Below, piece after piece: positions 21,057 to 32,214 of a DNA stretch of 64,000 nucleotides; the stretch's first letter is position 1; the number at the start of each line of letters is the position of its first letter. Position numbers and translations under genes: made by a program. The notes beneath the pieces are model-generated. The model was not told the DNA's origin and searched no databases. It worked only from the letters and a program-made list of their open reading frames with translations. This DNA comes from Arthrobacter sp. KBS0703 (GTDB lineage Bacteria; Actinomycetota; Actinomycetes; Actinomycetales; Micrococcaceae), in contig NZ_MVDG02000001.1 in NCBI RefSeq assembly GCF_002008315.2, positions 2,604,001-2,668,000 on the forward strand, written 5' to 3'.

Positions 21057-21848
21057 ATGGGGACCTGGGATGCCAAGCACCGGCAGGAACACGGCGGGGC
21101 CGCCACGCCCGCGGATTCGGCCGCATCCTTCCGGAACCTCTGCCGGTCGTCCCCGTGGAAATGGCAGTCCCTCCGCTTCGAATACTCCGATTCGGCCGTC
21201 AGCGGCCCCGGCCCGGTGCGCGCCTGGCTGCGGCGCCCCGGCGCACTTCGCCTCGAGTCCGCCGACGGGATCCTGCTCAACAGCACCACGGGAATCAACG
21301 ATTCACGCGACGGCCTGTACATCAGCGCCACTAGGCGGTCGTGGCTGCTTCCCGCCCACCTGGTCACCCCCGTGTACGACGACGGCGGGCTGGTCAGGCG
21401 CCGCCCGGAGGCTGCGTACGGGGAACCGTCGTTCGGAAACGGCCGCTTCGCGGCCGCCCTCGACCCCGTGGAACTGGCAGGCAACGCGCCCGTGCCGCTG
21501 GAGTTCCCCAACGCCAACGCGGTGGAGATACTCGAGCCGGCGCATGACGTGGACCACGAGGGGCGGCCGGCGCTGGAAGCAGTGGTTTCCCCCAACCCCG
21601 GCTACCGTCCTCTCGATCCCGGGGCCCCGCTGCTGGGTCCCGGCCGGACCCGGATCCGGATTGACGCCGGAACCGGGGTCTGCGTGGCCAGCGAACCCCT
21701 CGACGCCGAATCGCGGCATGGCGGGCATTGGATCCGCATCCTGGCTGTGGACGAGTACATGCTGGATGATCTCTTCGTGGCCGAGCCGATGAACCTCACG
21801 GATGTGCGCGCCCACATCCAGTGGCCGCTGCGGCCCAACCCTGCCTGA
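21057..21848 (+). CDS. Hypothetical protein
   Basis: A 263-aa soluble protein I do not recognise. No signal peptide or membrane segment is seen. The middle has WKWQSLRFEYSDS, VRAWLRRPGALRLESADG and LLNSTTG, suggesting a beta-rich domain with alternating hydrophobic strands. The C-terminus has WIRILAVDEYMLDDLFVAE. ATG 21057 is chosen because TAAACT (21045-21050) plus 6 nt precedes it; a GTG at 21051 is also in frame. It is divergent from the broken prepilin peptidase and followed 42 bp later by a small membrane protein. Confidence 0.75.
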   Translation: MGTWDAKHRQEHGGAATPADSAASFRNLCRSSPWKWQSLRFEYSDSAVSGPGPVRAWLRRPGALRLESADGILLNSTTGINDSRDGLYISATRRSWLLPAHLVTPVYDDGGLVRRRPEAAYGEPSFGNGRFAAALDPVELAGNAPVPLEFPNANAVEILEPAHDVDHEGRPALEAVVSPNPGYRPLDPGAPLLGPGRTRIRIDAGTGVCVASEPLDAESRHGGHWIRILAVDEYMLDDLFVAEPMNLTDVRAHIQWPLRPNPA

Positions 21849-21890
21849 GGACACAGGGTTTTCCCAACCTGGCCCGTGCAGACTCGAGCC

Positions 21891-22442
21891 ATGTCCACGA
21901 TTGCCCCGGAAGAATCGACAGAAGGCACTGAATTGGCCACGCCGCGAAACAGGCGCCGCCGGTTGATGGTGATCCCCCTTGCCCTCGTGTGCGCCCTGGG
22001 CCTGGTTCTCGGCTATCTGTTCCTCAACGCCAAGCCGGAGGCCAGCGTGCCCCTCGGGGCGAGTGCCACGGTCCCCGGCGGAACGGCGAGGATCAACGGA
22101 ATCGTTCCCTTGGAGGATGACGGCTGGCTGCCGCCCGAGCACGTGCAGGTCCTGGAAGAAGGACCGTCCGCGGGTACACACCGGGTCCGCGTGCTGGTCC
22201 GGTTCACGGCACTGGAAGCCGGCGGAATCCGGCTGGATACGTCCGGGTTCGTCGTCAGCGGCCTCGGCGGCAGCGACCTGCGGCCGCTGTGGGTGTCCCC
22301 CTCCAAGGCGGAGATTCGCCAGGGCGAGTCGCTCGACGCCACCATGGTCTTCGAACTTCCGAACAAGGCCATCGCCCTGGTCCTGAAGAACGCGGACGGC
22401 ATCCGGCTGTCCCTGGGCGTTTCACACCACACCGGCAGCTAG
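21891..22442 (+). CDS. Hypothetical membrane-anchored protein
   Basis: A 183-aa protein: basic N-terminus (RNRRRRLMV), one membrane helix (VIPLALVCALGLVLGYLFL near 25-45) and an extracytoplasmic beta-rich domain. The domain has VRVLVRFTALEAGGIRLD and LDATMVFELPNKAIALVLKN, reminiscent of DUF4352-type immunoglobulin-like folds. No catalytic residues stand out. ATG 21891 follows CAGACT by 6 nt; an upstream start at 21876 is possible. Function is unknown. Confidence 0.7.
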   Translation: MSTIAPEESTEGTELATPRNRRRRLMVIPLALVCALGLVLGYLFLNAKPEASVPLGASATVPGGTARINGIVPLEDDGWLPPEHVQVLEEGPSAGTHRVRVLVRFTALEAGGIRLDTSGFVVSGLGGSDLRPLWVSPSKAEIRQGESLDATMVFELPNKAIALVLKNADGIRLSLGVSHHTGS

Positions 22443-22470
22443 CAGCCCGGCCATCGGCTAGGCTTCCGAA

Positions 22471-23115
22471 ATGACTGAGCTGTTCTCCGTGTGGCCTCCG
22501 TTCGCCCTCACCCTGACGACGCCCCGGCTGACGCTGCGCCCGCTCCGTGACGACGACATTCCCTCTGCGGTGGAAGCAGCGGCCAGCGGCATCCACGAAC
22601 GCGGCCGCAGCCCGTTCAGCACACCGTGGGCCGAGGCCGCCGCCGGCGATCTGGGGCCCAACATGGCCCGGTGGTACTGGCGGTGCCGGGCCAACACCTC
22701 GCCGGAGGCCTGGACGCTCATCCTGGGCATCTGGCACGGGGACACGTTCATCGGCTGCCAGGACATGGACGCCAAGGATTTCGCCACGCTTCGGACCGTA
22801 ACCACCGGATCATGGCTGAGGTCAAGCGCGCACGGCCAGGGGTTCGGCAAGGAGATGCGCGCCGCCGTCGCGCTTTACGCGTTTGACTGGCTCAAGGCGG
22901 AAGTGGCGGAGTCCGAGGCAGCGGCCTGGAATGCCCAGTCCTTGGGCGTGTCGCGGTCCCTGGGCTACGAACTCAACGGCGTGACCCGCATGTCCTGGGG
23001 CGGCAAGCGGGAGTCAGTGCAGCGCGTCCGCCTGACCCCGGAAACCCTCCATCGCCCCGACTGGCAGCTGAAGGTGGAAGGCCACGAGCCCACAGCCAGA
23101 TTCCTGGGGCTCTAA
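22471..23115 (+). CDS. GNAT family N-acetyltransferase (RimJ/RimL-like)
   Basis: A 214-aa acetyltransferase. It opens with the RimJ/RimL-type LTTPRLTLRPLRDDDIP. The acetyl-CoA loop corresponds to LRSSAHGQGFGKEMRAAV near 112-129, and NAQSLGVSRSLGYELNGV near 151-168 is the late motif. The substrate is not predictable. ATG 22471 follows TAGGCT (22459-22464) by 6 nt, a leaderless start. It is a single gene, convergent with phoH. Confidence 0.88.
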   Translation: MTELFSVWPPFALTLTTPRLTLRPLRDDDIPSAVEAAASGIHERGRSPFSTPWAEAAAGDLGPNMARWYWRCRANTSPEAWTLILGIWHGDTFIGCQDMDAKDFATLRTVTTGSWLRSSAHGQGFGKEMRAAVALYAFDWLKAEVAESEAAAWNAQSLGVSRSLGYELNGVTRMSWGGKRESVQRVRLTPETLHRPDWQLKVEGHEPTARFLGL

Positions 23116-23132
23116 CCAGCGGCCGGGCACCT

Positions 23133-23156
23133 GGGTTTCGACAAGCTCAACCAGCG
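23133..23156. repeat. Dispersed-repeat-like sequence (TTTCGACAAGCTCAACC type)
   Basis: GGGTTTCGACAAGCTCAACC followed by AGCG, in the intergenic region between GNAT and phoH. I recognise this as a frequently repeated intergenic motif in Arthrobacter-like genomes. A near-identical copy (21 of 23 positions) lies inside mazG at 56224-56246. Confidence 0.55.
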
Positions 23157-23278
23157 CTTCCCCACTAGCGCGGCTGTGGTGTTCCGCAAAGGAGCGCATC
23201 GCCGACCAAAGCGAAGCGGAGGTCGCCCAGCGACCGGAGCGGAGCGGCGGGAGGTGTCTAAGCGACGGCGGGACGCGA

Positions 23279-23308
23279 CAGCCGCGCGGAGGTGACCCCG
23301 CGCGGCTG
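23279..23308. terminator. Hairpin terminator between GNAT and phoH
   Basis: CAGCCGCGCGG at 23279-23289 pairs perfectly with CCGCGCGGCTG at 23298-23308 just past the phoH stop; probably serves both convergent genes. Confidence 0.7.
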
Positions 23309-23320
23309 CCGACACTCAGA

Positions 23321-24763
23321 CTAGATCTCCGCCCCTTCCAGCAGCTCCGTCACCAGTGCGGCGATCGGCGAGCGCTCGGACCGGGTGAGGGTGATATGGC
23401 CGAAGAGCGGGTGGCCCTTGAGGGTCTCCACGACGGCGGCGACGCCGTCGTGCCGTCCGACACGGAGGTTGTCGCGCTGGGCGACGTCATGGGTGAGGAC
23501 GATCTTCGAGTTTTGCCCGATGCGGCTCATGACGGTGAGCAGGACGTTCTTTTCGAGGGACTGCGCCTCGTCAACGATCACGAAGGCGTCGTGCAGGGAG
23601 CGGCCGCGGATGTGGGTCAGCGGCATGACCTCCAGCATGCCGCGGTCCATGACCTCTTCCACGACTTCCTGGCTCACCAGCGCGCCCAGGGTGTCGAAGA
23701 CGGCCTGCGCCCAGGGATTCATCTTTTCCGACTCCGAGCCCGGCAAATAGCCCAGCTCCTGGCCGCCGACGGCGTAGAGCGGGCGGAAGACGATCACCTT
23801 GCGGTGTTCGCGCCGTTCCAGCACGGCCTCCAGCCCGGCACACAGGGCCAGGGCCGACTTGCCGGTGCCCGCCCGTCCGCCCATGGACACGATGCCGACA
23901 GCCGGGTCCATCAGCAGATCAATGGCGAGCCGCTGTTCGGCGGAGCGCCCATGAAGGCCGAAGACATCGCGGTCTCCCTTGACCAGGCGGACCTGCTTGT
24001 CGGCGCCGACGCGCCCCAGTGCGGATCCCCGGTTGGAGAGCAGCACCAGTCCTGTGTTGACGGGCATCTCGGCGGCTGCCGGGATGAAGACCGGCTCGTG
24101 GCCGTAGAGCGTTGAGATCTCCTCCTCGCTGGCGTCGATTTCGGCGACGCCGGTCCAGCCGGAGTCCTTGACGAGCTCGTTGCGGTATTCGTCCGCCAGC
24201 AGGCCCATGGCTGAGGCCTTGACCCGCATGGGAAGGTCCTTGGACACCACGGTGACGTTGCGGCCCTCGTTGGAGAGGTTCTTGGCCACGGCCAGGATGC
24301 GGCTGTCATTGTCGCCGGCCCGGAATCCTGCCGGGAGCACCTCCGCCGAGATGTGGTTCATCTCGATCATGAGGGTGCCGCCGGCGTCTCCCAGCGGAAT
24401 GGGCCGGTTGAGCCCGCCGTGTTGGATGCGCAGGTCATCAAGGAGCCGGAGGGCCTTGCGGGCGAAGTACCCCAGTTCGGGGTCGTGCCGCTTTCCTTCA
24501 AGTTCGGTGATCACCACGATGGGCACAATGACCTCGTGCTCTGCAAAGCGCAGCAGCGCGCGGGGGTCGGAGAGCAACACCGAGGTATCAATGACAAAGG
24601 TGGAGACGGCAGGCTGGGATTCAGACCTTGGGCCGGAAACAGCAAGACCGGCTACGGCGTCTTTCGTGGCCGCACCGGTCTTTGAAATAGCTCGCTTGGC
24701 GCGAGAGGTAGCCTTCTCACCCTGGTCCGTGATGACTTCGGGCAGTTGTTCAGAAATAGCCAC
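23321..24763 (-). CDS. PIN domain - PhoH family ATPase
   Basis: A 480-aa two-domain protein. The N-terminal PIN ribonuclease-like domain has [11 protein letters not shown] near 57-67, with D59 and later acidic residues ([23 protein letters not shown]). The C-terminal PhoH ATPase has Walker [14 protein letters not shown] and Walker [11 protein letters not shown]. The PIN-PhoH (PhoH2/YlaK) family has been linked to RNA unwinding and cleavage. GTG 24763 is preferred, with TGGAG about 8 nt upstream; an upstream ATG (24844) would add 27 Pro/Arg-rich residues. The transcript may begin near 24910, giving a long leader. Confidence 0.9.
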   Translation of the reverse strand: MAISEQLPEVITDQGEKATSRAKRAISKTGAATKDAVAGLAVSGPRSESQPAVSTFVIDTSVLLSDPRALLRFAEHEVIVPIVVITELEGKRHDPELGYFARKALRLLDDLRIQHGGLNRPIPLGDAGGTLMIEMNHISAEVLPAGFRAGDNDSRILAVAKNLSNEGRNVTVVSKDLPMRVKASAMGLLADEYRNELVKDSGWTGVAEIDASEEEISTLYGHEPVFIPAAAEMPVNTGLVLLSNRGSALGRVGADKQVRLVKGDRDVFGLHGRSAEQRLAIDLLMDPAVGIVSMGGRAGTGKSALALCAGLEAVLERREHRKVIVFRPLYAVGGQELGYLPGSESEKMNPWAQAVFDTLGALVSQEVVEEVMDRGMLEVMPLTHIRGRSLHDAFVIVDEAQSLEKNVLLTVMSRIGQNSKIVLTHDVAQRDNLRVGRHDGVAAVVETLKGHPLFGHITLTRSERSPIAALVTELLEGAEI

Positions 24764-25087
24764 ATCGACTCCAGCCCCGGGGCGCGTGCCCGGAATTGTT
24801 ATTGGTGAGGCGGCTCGGCCTGGAGGCCGGGCTCGGCCTCCCATACAACCGGTGCGATGATTCGCTCCATGTACTGGCCTCCCCGATCAGCCGGCGGTTT
24901 GCCTGCTGATGGTTTTAACGTAAATCTCCCCGAACTAATTTCCAAAGCCTTCGTCCGGCGATTCCTGTTGCCGTCATGTGAATTCGAGATTAACGGCGCG
25001 CCCTGCGGCGCCCCGCGGGCACGGCCGACCCCGCAGAGGAGGTTCCGGCGGGAGAAGTTCAGGCGGAAGTCAGGCCCCGGCGGGAGA
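24764..25087. promoter_or_regulatory. Upstream region of phoH with a candidate promoter
   Basis: On the minus strand TTGGAA (24945-24940), 17-bp spacer and TACGTT (24922-24917), giving a leader of roughly 150 nt before the phoH GTG. Nothing else is convincing in this 324-bp stretch, and no terminator for uppS was identified. Confidence 0.45.
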
Positions 25088-25861
25088 CTAGGTCCCGAAC
25101 CGCCGCTGCCGGCCGGCGTAGTCGCGCAGCGCGCGGAGGAAATCGACCTTCCGGAACGCCGGCCAGAGCGCCTCGCAGAAGTAGAACTCGCTGTAGGCGC
25201 TCTGCCACATGAGGAACCCTGACAGGCGCTGCTCGCCGGAGGTCCTAATCACAAGGTCCGGGTCCGGCTGGCCCCGCGTGTACAGGAACCGGGAAATGTC
25301 GTCCACCGACAGGTTGTCGGCGAGCTCGCCGATATCCGCCTTGCGTGCCACGGCATCATGCAGCAGCTCGCGCACGGCGTCCACGATTTCGCGGCGGCCG
25401 CCGTAGCCGACTGCCACGTTGACGTGGAGCCTCTCGCGCACCGGCGTTCGGGCCGTCAACGAGGTGAGCCGCTCGGCCAGGTAGTCAGGCAGGAGTTCCG
25501 GCGCGCCCATGGCATGGACCGAGATGTCGGCGTCCTCGTCCAGGCGGTCCAGCGTGTTCGCGATGATCCCCATGAGCAGGTCCAGTTCTTCGCCCGAGCG
25601 GTTCATGTTGTCCGTGGACAGCATGTAGAGGGTGACCACCCTGACCCCGAGTTCCTGGCACCAGCCGAGGAATTCGTGGATCTTGTCCGCGCCGGCCTGG
25701 TGCCCCTGGCTGGTGGGCGCGTTGAACTGCCGGGCCCAGCGCCGGTTGCCGTCCACCATGACGCCGATGTGCCTGGGAATGCGTTCCGGTTCCAGCGAGC
25801 GGAGCAGCTTGCGTTCATAGAAGCCATAGAGGAACCCGGGCAATTCCATCCGGAGATTCAC
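25088..25861 (-). CDS. uppS: Isoprenyl transferase (undecaprenyl-diphosphate synthase type)
   Basis: A 257-aa cis-prenyltransferase condensing isopentenyl diphosphate onto an allylic diphosphate to make the lipid carrier for peptidoglycan and envelope glycans. Catalytic Asp37 is in MVDGNRRWAR. The substrate Arg motif RTSGEQRLSGF and the WQSAYSEFYF signature near 214-231 are intact. GTG 25861 has AGGAAG upstream; an ATG four codons later is the alternative. Actinobacteria often have two such enzymes with different chain lengths, so the product length is uncertain. Confidence 0.94.
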   Translation of the reverse strand: MNLRMELPGFLYGFYERKLLRSLEPERIPRHIGVMVDGNRRWARQFNAPTSQGHQAGADKIHEFLGWCQELGVRVVTLYMLSTDNMNRSGEELDLLMGIIANTLDRLDEDADISVHAMGAPELLPDYLAERLTSLTARTPVRERLHVNVAVGYGGRREIVDAVRELLHDAVARKADIGELADNLSVDDISRFLYTRGQPDPDLVIRTSGEQRLSGFLMWQSAYSEFYFCEALWPAFRKVDFLRALRDYAGRQRRFGT

Positions 25862-26025
25862 CTGACTTCCTGGCTCAATGACTTCAATGCAAATCCTAGG
25901 CTACCGCCCGGACGAAGCGGCCGCGTGCACACATCGGCCCCGCCGGCGCCGTTTCGGGGCGCTGCCACCGCCCGGCGAAATGTTACCAGCAAGTAACTTA
26001 CTGGAGCGTAGGTTATTCTGGAGAC

Positions 26026-26725
26026 ATGAAGAGCAACGCCCCCGACGGAAGCTCCGGCGCCACGGAACCACAGCCGAGCGCCGTGGACGGCGCCGCGGTC
26101 CGCATTGCCGAACTGCTGATGATCAAGCCCAAGTGGCGGGGCTGGATCCACACGGTCACCGCGCCGCTGGCCCTCGCCGCGGGGATCATCCTGGTTGTTC
26201 TGGCACCCACGCCGGACCGCAAACTCACGTCCGCCATTTACGCCCTCACGGGCGTCCTGCTGTTCGGCATCAGCGCCGTCTACCACCGCGGCAACTGGTC
26301 CCCCGGCGTGAAGATCGTCCTCAAGCGCCTGGACCACACCAACATCATGCTCGTGATCGCCGGCAGCTACACCCCGCTGGCCTGGAGCCTTCTTGAGAGG
26401 CCCACCGCGGTGCTGCTGCTGTGGCTGATCTGGTCCGGCGCCATCCTGGGGGTGCTGTTCCGGCTCCTGTGGACCAATGCGCCCCGCTGCCTCTACGTCC
26501 CCATTTACATTGCCCTTGGCTGCGGTTCGCTCTTCTACCTGCCTGATTTCTTCGCCGCAAGCGTCCCTGCCGCCCTGCTCATCTGCATCGGCGGAGCGCT
26601 GTACATCGCCGGCGCCGTGTTCTATGCGCTCAAGAAACCGAACATCAGCTACGAGCACTTCGGCTTCCACGAACTGTTCCATGCCTTCACCGTGCTCGCC
26701 TTCGCAGCCCACTTCGTGGCGATTG

Positions 26726-26745
<20 letters not shown>
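26026..26745 (+). CDS. Hemolysin III family (HlyIII/YqfA-type) membrane protein
   Basis: A 239-aa integral membrane protein with seven predicted helices of the PAQR/HlyIII superfamily. The conserved SAVYHRGNW near 85-93, LDHTNIMLVIAGSYTPL near 104-120 and the C-terminal GFHELFHAFTV (HxxxH) are the metal-site motifs. Despite the name, a true haemolytic function is doubtful. ATG 26026 follows TATTCT (26014-26019) by 6 nt, with GGAG also present. Its 3' end overlaps the convergent DUF255 gene by 20 bp. Confidence 0.9.
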
Positions 26746-28987
<2,242 letters not shown>

Positions 28988-29010
<23 letters not shown>

Positions 29011-29266
29011 TGCCGTTGGCGGCGTCGTCGTGGGCGATGTCGGCGGCTTCGGCCGCTGCCATGCGATCTTCCTCCACCTGGGCGCGGTAACGCACGCGCC
29101 GGATGCGCCGCACCATGTCCACGATCAGCAGCGCCGTGAGCACCACGATGAACGCCGTCAGCAGGAATCCGAGGAGGCCGGGGGTCACCTGGTCCTCGGT
29201 GACGCCGGGGCGCAGCGACGGCGAGGGTGCCGGGGACGAAGCCAGGGCGATGAGCAAGTGGTGCAC
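28988..29266 (-). CDS. Small single-span membrane protein
   Basis: A 92-aa protein: short Pro/Ser-rich N-terminus, one membrane helix (LLGFLLTAFIVVLTALLIVDM near 31-51), then a basic and acidic amphipathic tail (RRIRRVRYRAQVEEDRMAAAEAADIA). No family is recognised. GTG 29266 starts it. Its 3' end overlaps the start of the DUF255 gene by 23 bp, so the two are probably coupled in one transcript. The coding pattern and tight coupling make it a believable gene. Confidence 0.7.
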
Positions 29267-29361
29267 TGTTGGAACCTTCTCAGGAGCCGGGCGCGGGACG
29301 CCTGGCCTTGTTGGTTGTTACCCCGCACTTTTCTACACGGGATAGAAATGATCTCTTGTCT

Positions 29362-30267
29362 CTATCTTAGCCCCGCGAACAGGTCCTTCTCGGGGAGTTC
29401 GGCGGGCACCAGGGACCGGACGAGGGTGTAGTCCTCCCACGGCCACGCGCGCCGCTGCATATCGGCAGACACCGCGAAAAAGAACCCCAGCGGGTCCACC
29501 TGCGTGCGGTGGGCGCGAAGGGCGTCATCGCGTGCTTCGAAGTAGTCGCCGCAGTCCACCTGCGTCGTGGTCTCGTGGGCCGGCCGGGGCGGGGTGTGCC
29601 CCTCGGCATCCGTCTCGAGCCACGCTGCCAGGCGCTCGGCATAGGGCGATTGGAGGCCCGCCTCCTCGAGGGCGAAGTGCAGGGCGCGGAACCGGTCGGG
29701 GCTGAAGGCGCGGTCGTAGTACAGCTTGCTGGGCGCCCAGGCCTCCCCGGTGCCCGGATACCTCGCCGGATCCCCCGCCGCGTCGAAGGCTTCCACGGCC
29801 ACACGGTGGGCCATGATGTGGTCCGGATGCGGGTAGCCGCCGTTTTCGTCGTAGCTGACAATCACGTGCGGCTTGAAGTCACGGACCAGCCGCACCAGGG
29901 GCGCGGCGGCGCGTTCCAGCGGCTGCAGGGCAAAGGACCCGGCGGGCAGCGGCGGAAGCGGATCGCCTTCAGGCAACCCGGAATCCACAAAGCCAAGCCA
30001 ACGCTGCCGGACGCCCAGGATCCGGGCGGCCCGGTTCATTTCGAGCCTGCGGGCGCCGGCCATGTCCCGCTTCGGGTGCGGTTCGCCCTCCATCGCCGGA
30101 TTCTGGATGTCGCCGCGGGAGCCGTCCGTGCAGGTCGCAACCATGACGTCCACTCCGTTGGCCGCGTACATGGCCATGGTCGCTGCGCCCTTGCTGGATT
30201 CATCGTCAGGGTGCGCATGGACGGCCAAAAGGCGAAGCGAAGGTGACTGGCTGGTGGACGCTGTCAT
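29362..30267 (-). CDS. mca: Mycothiol S-conjugate amidase
   Basis: A 301-aa zinc amidase of the PIG-L/LmbE fold. It cleaves mycothiol conjugates of electrophiles and drugs into a mercapturic acid, which is exported, and GlcN-Ins. Zinc motif HAHPDDE is at 17-23 and YPHPDHIMAHR near 145-155. The length and C-terminal Mca-type region (DPLGFFFAVSADMQRRAWPWEDY) favour Mca over MshB. Presence of Mca implies the cell makes mycothiol, a marker of Actinobacteria. It is divergent from the DUF4307 gene. Confidence 0.93.
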   Translation of the reverse strand: MTASTSQSPSLRLLAVHAHPDDESSKGAATMAMYAANGVDVMVATCTDGSRGDIQNPAMEGEPHPKRDMAGARRLEMNRAARILGVRQRWLGFVDSGLPEGDPLPPLPAGSFALQPLERAAAPLVRLVRDFKPHVIVSYDENGGYPHPDHIMAHRVAVEAFDAAGDPARYPGTGEAWAPSKLYYDRAFSPDRFRALHFALEEAGLQSPYAERLAAWLETDAEGHTPPRPAHETTTQVDCGDYFEARDDALRAHRTQVDPLGFFFAVSADMQRRAWPWEDYTLVRSLVPAELPEKDLFAGLR

Positions 30268-30359
30268 CGGGGACTGCTCCTCTTTCTACGGTTGCCGGTT
30301 GCCGGCTGCGGTGTCTGTGGCCGGATAATTCCCCTGCGGATCACCACTAAACTGGAGTG

Positions 30360-30842
30360 GTGACTACCGAGGACAAGTCGGGCGCTCCCCAGCCTGCAGA
30401 CATTAGCCTAGCCAATCGCTATGGCGGTCCAAAGCGCGGGCTGTCCGCAAAAGCCAAACGCTGGGCGGGAGTTGCCGCCCTGGCGGCCGGGATCGGTTTC
30501 CTGGCATGGGTGTCCACGTCCTCGGCGACGTCGTCCGTCACGTTCAAGGACATCGGCTACAGCACAGTTGATGCCACGAAGGCCGAGGTGGACTTCCAGG
30601 TCATTCGGGAACCCGGCACTGCGGTGAAGTGCGCTGTCAAGGCCCTCGATTCCAAGTTCGCCGTGGTCGGCTGGAAGGTGGTTGACATTCCGCCGGTGCA
30701 GCCGGACTCGCAGCAGGACCAGGGCGCCGACGGCGGCCGCACCGTGGCCCAGCGCGCCGTCCTGCGCACCGAATCGCAGGCCGTGTCCGGAGTCGTGGAC
30801 AACTGCTGGATCCCGGACGCCGCGAAGGACGCGGCAAAGTAG
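30360..30842 (+). CDS. DUF4307 domain-containing membrane protein
   Basis: About 160 aa: N-terminal cytoplasmic region with NRYGGPKRGLSAKAKRW, one membrane helix (AGVAALAAGIGFLAWVS near 37-53) and an extracytoplasmic DUF4307 domain ending NCWIPDAAKDAAK. Function is unknown, and the gene commonly sits between mca and greA in Actinobacteria. GTG 30360 is chosen because TAAACT (30348-30353) plus 6 nt precedes it; GTG 30357 is the neighbouring alternative. Confidence 0.88.
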   Translation: MTTEDKSGAPQPADISLANRYGGPKRGLSAKAKRWAGVAALAAGIGFLAWVSTSSATSSVTFKDIGYSTVDATKAEVDFQVIREPGTAVKCAVKALDSKFAVVGWKVVDIPPVQPDSQQDQGADGGRTVAQRAVLRTESQAVSGVVDNCWIPDAAKDAAK

Positions 30843-30872
30843 GGAAGGTATGTGACCCACGCCGCTCGGTCG

Positions 30873-30902
30873 TTGGGTTTTGTCCACAGGATTGACTACA
30901 AT
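30873..30902 (+). promoter_or_regulatory. Candidate greA promoter
   Basis: TTGGGT (30873-30878), 18-bp spacer, TACAAT (30897-30902), leaving a leader of about 100 nt before the greA GTG. Confidence 0.5.
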
Positions 30903-31011
30903 GGATCAATACCTTTACCCCGCTGAGTTGGTTACTGAGTTCCACAAGTGGCCACCGTGGCGGGGTCTTTGCTTGTATGACTGCTTGTTTTGACCACTAG
31001 AGGAGAAGTCC

Positions 31012-31506
31012 GTGTCTACCACCAACAGCGCGCCTGCAGCTTGGCTTACCCAGGAAGCTTTTGACCGCCTGAAGGCAGAGCTGGACCACCTTTCCAGCGC
31101 CGGCCGGGCGGAAATCGTCCAGAAAATCGAAGCTGCGCGCCAAGAGGGAGACCTCAAGGAAAACGGCGGTTACCACGCGGCCAAGGAGGAACAGGGCAAG
31201 ATCGAGGCCCGCATCCGCCAGCTCACCGCCCTGCTCCGTGACGCCCACGTCGGCGAGGCCCCCGCTGATGACGGAATCGTGGAGCCAGGCATGATCGTCG
31301 TTGCCCGGATCGCCGGCGACGAAGAAACCTTCCTGCTCGGCTCACGCGAAATCGCCGGGGACTCCGATCTCGACGTCTTCAGCGAGAAGTCCCCGCTTGG
31401 CGCCGCCATCGTGGGACACAAGGAGGGCGATAAGCTCAGCTACACCGCCCCCAACGGCAAGGAGATCACCGTGGAGATCCTGTCCGCCAAGCCGTACGCG
31501 GGTTAA
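31012..31506 (+). CDS. greA: Transcription elongation factor GreA
   Basis: A 164-aa factor that enters the RNA polymerase secondary channel and stimulates cleavage of backtracked RNA. Residues 8-80 form the coiled coil, whose acidic tip is GDLKENGGYHAAKEEQ (D47 and E50 are the catalytic acidic pair). Residues 85-160 form the FKBP-like domain. The length is normal. GTG 31012 follows an AGAGGAGAAG ribosome site. Confidence 0.96.
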   Translation: MSTTNSAPAAWLTQEAFDRLKAELDHLSSAGRAEIVQKIEAARQEGDLKENGGYHAAKEEQGKIEARIRQLTALLRDAHVGEAPADDGIVEPGMIVVARIAGDEETFLLGSREIAGDSDLDVFSEKSPLGAAIVGHKEGDKLSYTAPNGKEITVEILSAKPYAG

Positions 31507-31545
31507 GCATTTCTCCCGCCACTTGCGGCGGTACTGAATAACGCA

Positions 31546-31583
31546 CGACGCCGGCCTCCCTTCCGCGGGGACGGCCGGCGTCG
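31546..31583. terminator. Bidirectional hairpin terminator between greA and the rhomboid gene
   Basis: CGACGCCGGCC at 31546-31556 pairs with GGCCGGCGTCG at 31573-31583, between convergent genes. Confidence 0.75.
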
Positions 31584-31597
31584 CCGTTTAACCCTTG

Positions 31598-32206
31598 TTA
31601 GCGGCGGGCAGCAACCCGCGCCTTCAGCACCAGGGCAGCGAGGACGCCTCCGACGGCGCCGCCGAGGTGCGCCTGCCAGGAAACGTAGCCTGCCACGCTG
31701 GGAATCAGCCCGAAGAGGATGCTGCCGTACGCCATGAATAGCACCACGGACAGCAGAATCTGCCACCAGTTGCGGTTGAAGAATCCGCGCACCAGCAGGA
31801 ACGCGAACAGGCCGAAGACCAGGCCGGAGGCGCCCACCGTGACTCCCCCGGTGCCGATCAGCCAGACGGCGGCGCCGGAACCCAGCCAGCTGCAGGCCAC
31901 CGCGGTGAGGAAGACGCGCAGCCCGGACATGAAGACCAGGAATCCGAAGATGATCAGGGGAAGCGCGTTGGAGAGGACATGGTTCAGGTTTGCGTGCAGC
32001 AGCGGGAACGTGAAAATGTCCAGGACGCCGTCGGCGCTGCGCGGCCTGAGGCCGAACACTCCGTTCAGGGCGTGCAGCGTCACCATGTTCACCAGCTCAA
32101 TGGCGAACAGCAGCACCACGAAGGACCCGACCACCAGCAGCCCGCCCTTGGCCCGGGCCGCGGGGGTTTCCCGCGTTGCCGGAGCGTCTCCCGGGGTGTC
32201 CAGCAT
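31598..32206 (-). CDS. Rhomboid family intramembrane serine protease
   Basis: A 202-aa protease with six predicted helices. HANLNHVLSNALPL near 71-84 is the conserved H/N loop, VTVGASGLVFGL near 122-133 carries the nucleophilic Ser (GASG), and WQAHLGGAVGG near 178-188 carries the catalytic His. It cleaves transmembrane substrates, which are unknown here. It lies 8 bp downstream of ilvA on the same strand and may be co-transcribed. Confidence 0.9.
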   Translation of the reverse strand: MLDTPGDAPATRETPAARAKGGLLVVGSFVVLLFAIELVNMVTLHALNGVFGLRPRSADGVLDIFTFPLLHANLNHVLSNALPLIIFGFLVFMSGLRVFLTAVACSWLGSGAAVWLIGTGGVTVGASGLVFGLFAFLLVRGFFNRNWWQILLSVVLFMAYGSILFGLIPSVAGYVSWQAHLGGAVGGVLAALVLKARVAARR

Positions 32207-32214
32207 GCCGGCTC

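Noticed and set aside
25858..26725. C-terminal extension of the DUF255 frame
   Set aside because: It results from the frame change at the adapter and runs antisense through hemolysin III; the true frame stops at 26726.
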